Shown here one piece after another: positions 61,537 through 64,000 of a stretch of DNA of 64,000 nt; position 1 is the first letter of the stretch; the number at the start of each line of letters is the position of its first letter. Both the position numbers and the translations under genes were made by a program. The notes beneath the pieces are model-generated. The model did not search any database. It was not told where the DNA came from and saw only the letters and a list, made by a program, of their open reading frames with translations. The stretch is from Muribaculum gordoncarteri (GTDB lineage: Bacteria > Bacteroidota > Bacteroidia > Bacteroidales > Muribaculaceae): positions 3,224,001 to 3,288,000 of the forward strand of contig NZ_CP039393.1 in the NCBI RefSeq assembly GCF_004803695.1, in the 5' to 3' direction.

Positions 61537-62844
61537 TTAGTCGATAAGCTGATCGGCCTTGTAACCGCCCATCTCACGGATGGCGTTCTTAAGCATTACA
61601 TATTGCTCGAAGAGGTTGTTTACGGGTATTTCGTTCTTTGTATAGTCGTGCATCGGGCTCTTGAGGAAGAAGCTCAGGAATGACTGGATGCCGTAGCGTC
61701 CGCAACGTGCTGCGAGGTCGCTCAACAGAACGAGGTCAAGACACAAGGGAGCTGCAAGGATTGAGTCGCGGCAGAGGAAGTTGATCTTGATCTGCATCGG
61801 ATAGCCCATCCAGCCGAAGATGTCGATGTTGTCCCATCCTTCCTTGTTGTCGTTGCGCGGAGGATAGTAGTTGATACGTACCTTGTGGTAGTAGTCGGTG
61901 TAGAGGTCGGGCTGCTTTTCAGCAACGAGGATTGACTCGAGAGTTGAGAGCTTGCTCACCTCCTTGGTGCGGAAGTTGGCGGGTTCGTCGAGTACAAGAC
62001 CGTCGCGGTTACCGAGGATGTTGGTTGAGAACCATCCTGCGAGGCCGAGGCAACGTACACCGATGATGGGGGCGAAACCTGACTTAACGAGGGTCTGGCC
62101 GGTCTTGAAGTCCTTACCTGCGATAGGCATCTTGGTCTTCTCGGCGAGCTCCCACATAGCGGGGATGTCGACAGTTGTGTTGGGGGCACCCATGATGAAG
62201 GGAGCGCCTTCGGTAAGTGCTGCATAAGCGTAGCACATAGAGGGAGCGATGTTCTCGCGGTCGTCGGCCTTCATAGCGGCTTCGAGATCGGCGAGCTTAT
62301 AGTGTACCTTCTCGTTTACGGGAACATAAACCTCAGTAGAAGCAGCCCAAAGCACAACTATGCGTGCGCAGCCGTTGGCTTCCTTGAAGTCGCGGATATC
62401 CTTCTTAAGTTCCTGAACCATGTCCCAGCGGGTCTTGCAGTCCTTAACGTTGTCACCGTCAAGACGCTTTGCATAGTTGTGGTCGAATGCAGCCTTCATG
62501 GGCTTGATCTTCTCGAGCTCGTCCTTAACGGGGAGGATGTCCTTCTCCTTGAGAACTTCGGCGTTCATAGCCGATTCAAATGCGTTGGCGGGATATACGT
62601 CCCAAGCTCCGAACACGATGTCGTTGAGGTCGGTGATGGGAACAATCTGGTTGTATTTGAGGTATTTCTTGTCGGCACCTTCTCCAACACGCATTACATC
62701 ATATTGTGTCATTGAGCCAACGGGCTTGGCAAGACCCTTGCGAGTCATCAATACACCTGTCATAAAAGTTGAGGATACGGCTCCAAGTCCTACTACGAGA
62801 ACGCCAAGCTTGCCTTCGGCTTTCTTTACTTCAATCTGATTCAT
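61537..62844 (-). CDS. ino1: myo-Inositol-1-phosphate synthase
   Basis: 435 residues. It converts glucose 6-phosphate to 1L-myo-inositol 1-phosphate with NAD. The Rossmann GxGxxxS is LGVLVVGLGAVSSTFM, and the catalytic region is GKDFKTGQTLVKS with GWFSTNILGNRDGLVLDEP and DSILAAPLCLDLVLLSDLAA. Full length for the bacterial type. It supplies the inositol headgroup for the neighbouring phosphatidyltransferase. It has its own promoter upstream. Confidence 0.93.
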   Translation of the reverse strand: MNQIEVKKAEGKLGVLVVGLGAVSSTFMTGVLMTRKGLAKPVGSMTQYDVMRVGEGADKKYLKYNQIVPITDLNDIVFGAWDVYPANAFESAMNAEVLKEKDILPVKDELEKIKPMKAAFDHNYAKRLDGDNVKDCKTRWDMVQELKKDIRDFKEANGCARIVVLWAASTEVYVPVNEKVHYKLADLEAAMKADDRENIAPSMCYAYAALTEGAPFIMGAPNTTVDIPAMWELAEKTKMPIAGKDFKTGQTLVKSGFAPIIGVRCLGLAGWFSTNILGNRDGLVLDEPANFRTKEVSKLSTLESILVAEKQPDLYTDYYHKVRINYYPPRNDNKEGWDNIDIFGWMGYPMQIKINFLCRDSILAAPLCLDLVLLSDLAARCGRYGIQSFLSFFLKSPMHDYTKNEIPVNNLFEQYVMLKNAIREMGGYKADQLID

Positions 62845-62951
62845 GATTGTGAGGTTAATTTTTACGGTTTAAGTATTTAAATTGTTGTTTTATTCACTTG
62901 CATAATGAAAATTACGCGCTCATCCGATGCCGGTAGCAGCGAAAAAGCGCG

Positions 62952-62975
62952 TAAAAGTAATCCTTATTTTTCAAA
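62952..62975 (-). promoter_or_regulatory. Promoter of ino1
   Basis: On the minus strand TTTG (62975-62972), then TACTTTTA (62959-62952), spacing about 12 bases between the elements. It approximates the Bacteroidetes promoter and lies about 110 bases upstream of the start. Confidence 0.45.
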
Positions 62976-63092
62976 TGTAAAAATATTTTTCAGCTAACTT
63001 TCCTTATTTTTCGTAAAGAATAGTTAAATATAGGGACGATGTGTTAATTTAGTAAAATTTACATTCACATCTCGAATAATAATGTTAACGGA

Positions 63093-63806
63093 TTATAACG
63101 CTGCATCGAGTACATCAGCCAGTTTTTTGATGATCGAGGGGTGCATCACGGCATCTTCGTCGGCGGTCCAGCCTTTTCCTTTGAGCCAGGCAACCTTGCA
63201 GCCGATGCTTTCGGCGGGCACGATGTCCTTTTTATAGGAGTCGCCCACCACGAGCACTTCTTCGGGCTTCAGGTGCAGAGCTTCGACTCCGAGGCCGAAT
63301 ATGCGCGGGTCGGGCTTGCGCACGCCCACAATGGCGCTTTCTATTATATCCTTGAAATAGTGGCGCAGGTTGAAATCGCGCAACACGCTCTCGACATTGC
63401 CGTAGAAGTTGCTCACAAGCACCATGGGATACTTCTCGTAGAGTGCCTCAAGCGTGGGGCGTGCCTCCTCGATGCATTGGCGTGCCTGATCGTAGCAGTA
63501 CTTTGCAATGTCGGGTGCAAGAGTGTCGACGGCCTCGCGCTTTATGGCTCCGTTGTCGGCGAGATGCGTCAGCTCGATTTTCATCTTCTTGAGCAGGAGC
63601 ACGTAGAAGTTGTCGTCGGGCATTATGTGACGAACTTTGGCAAGTTCACGCTCGGCATACACGTAAGCCTCACGGAATGTGTCCTTGTCGATTTCCACTC
63701 CCGATGCCCGGTAGCCGTCCCATATAATTTCGCTCCAGTGGGTGCCGCGGCTGTCGATTGTGCCGCCGTAGTCAAATATTATACCTTTAATATTTTCCAT
63801 CCTCAA
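63093..63806 (-). CDS. HAD-superfamily hydrolase
   Basis: 237 residues. HAD motif I is GIIFDYGGTIDS, with Gly at the second Asp position of the usual DxD. Motif II is LVSNFYGNV, motif III Lys is in GVRKPDPRIFG, and motif IV is VLVVGDSYKKDI. A helical cap lies between I and II. In the inositol-lipid context it could be the phosphatase that acts on phosphatidylinositol phosphate, but the changed motif I makes this uncertain. It overlaps the upstream gene by 20 bases. Confidence 0.8.
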   Translation of the reverse strand: MRMENIKGIIFDYGGTIDSRGTHWSEIIWDGYRASGVEIDKDTFREAYVYAERELAKVRHIMPDDNFYVLLLKKMKIELTHLADNGAIKREAVDTLAPDIAKYCYDQARQCIEEARPTLEALYEKYPMVLVSNFYGNVESVLRDFNLRHYFKDIIESAIVGVRKPDPRIFGLGVEALHLKPEEVLVVGDSYKKDIVPAESIGCKVAWLKGKGWTADEDAVMHPSIIKKLADVLDAAL

Positions 63807-64000
63807 GCTCTTTAGTGAATGTCTTGCAAATGTTTTCGTGGCGTATCACCATTCCGGCCAGCAATATGTTGAGCACCGTCAGCTCAAAGGCGAAGTAGAG
63901 CCAGGGCATCTGCAGGAAGAGCGATGCAAACAGGGCTATCGTGCGCCAGTTGAACGACAGGATGTTGGTGTACTTCATCAGCGGCAGGCTCTTGGCGCGG
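63787..64000 (-). CDS. CDP-alcohol phosphatidyltransferase, C-terminal part (5' end outside window)
   Basis: The frame stays open to the window edge, and the last 71 residues are visible: RAKSLPLMKYTNILSFNW, then two hydrophobic helices (TIALFASLFLQMPWLYFAF, VLNILLAGMVI) and a charged tail. It looks like the end of a CDP-alcohol phosphatidyltransferase (phosphatidylinositol-phosphate synthase type), which fits its place beside ino1. The catalytic DGxxAR motif would lie outside the window. Confidence 0.65.
   Translation of the reverse strand, partial: RAKSLPLMKYTNILSFNWRTIALFASLFLQMPWLYFAFELTVLNILLAGMVIRHENICKTFTKELEDGKY

Noticed and set aside
1-64000. CRISPR array or rRNA genes
   Set aside because: No regularly spaced direct repeats with unique spacers and no rRNA sequence were seen. 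The only short-period repeats are at 26814-26850 and 55068-55168.

Overview
The window comes from a Bacteroidales chromosome, most like a gut Bacteroides, Parabacteroides or Muribaculaceae relative. The evidence is the full CTnDOT-type conjugation gene set (traA to traQ), Bacteroidetes-type promoters (TTTG, then TAnnTTTG about 20 bases later), the lack of Shine-Dalgarno sites, and a chromosomal flank with LysO-type transporter genes and inositol-lipid genes. Everything from the left edge to roughly 56.4 kb is one integrative conjugative element (ICE) that has itself been invaded several times. About 56.9 to 64 kb is ordinary chromosome.

ICE backbone. On the minus strand, 1-9128 holds a very large adenine methylase/MutS-I/helicase fusion (cut by the window edge), a DUF1896 protein, the coupling protein MobC, the relaxase MobB and MobA. 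On the plus strand, 27503-41491 holds traA, three DUF3408 paralogues, and traD, E, F, G, I, J, K, L, M, N, O, a primase-like protein, traP, traQ and a lysozyme. A minus-strand accessory module follows (DUF3873, a 94-residue protein, pcfJ, pcfK and a small membrane protein), then an AlbA_2 (Schlafen-type) regulator and a small unknown gene.

Invaders. (1) A 17-kb mobilizable element (IME) lies between mobA and traA. It is bounded by a 21-bp direct repeat (9341-9361 and 26402-26422, 20 of 21 identical). It carries a tyrosine integrase, a HTH/excisionase-like protein, a RepA-like ATPase, a primase, MobC, a relaxase and an accessory membrane protein. It has no coupling protein, so it probably uses the surrounding ICE. 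(2) Two recombinase-in-trio (RIT) elements, at 41918-45443 and 47337-52557, split the 94-residue gene and pcfK. Removing either one restores its host gene in frame. (3) A 1696-bp IS (48967-50662) with a 7-bp target duplication splits the second recombinase of the second RIT element.

Most interesting system. The IME cargo is a seven-gene operon (10158-19561), compact and AT-rich. It encodes a vWA-like lipoprotein, a small membrane protein, a tubulin/FtsZ-like GTPase, a 1044-residue protein with an actin/Hsp70-type ATPase core, a MotA/ZorA-like channel subunit with a long cytoplasmic tail, a MotB/ZorB-like peptidoglycan-binding partner and a DUF4357 protein. The motor pair resembles Zorya anti-phage defence, but the tubulin-like and actin-like NTPases replace the usual Zorya effectors. 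I cannot match the combination to a named system. It has its own promoter, a long structured leader and a hairpin terminator.

Chromosomal flank. It holds a YjbR-family protein, a split LysO-type lysine exporter, an unknown charged protein, two identical tRNA-Asn genes, a DUF1593 lipoprotein, and a minus-strand group with myo-inositol-1-phosphate synthase, a HAD protein and the end of a CDP-alcohol phosphatidyltransferase. That group is likely part of an inositol-lipid pathway.
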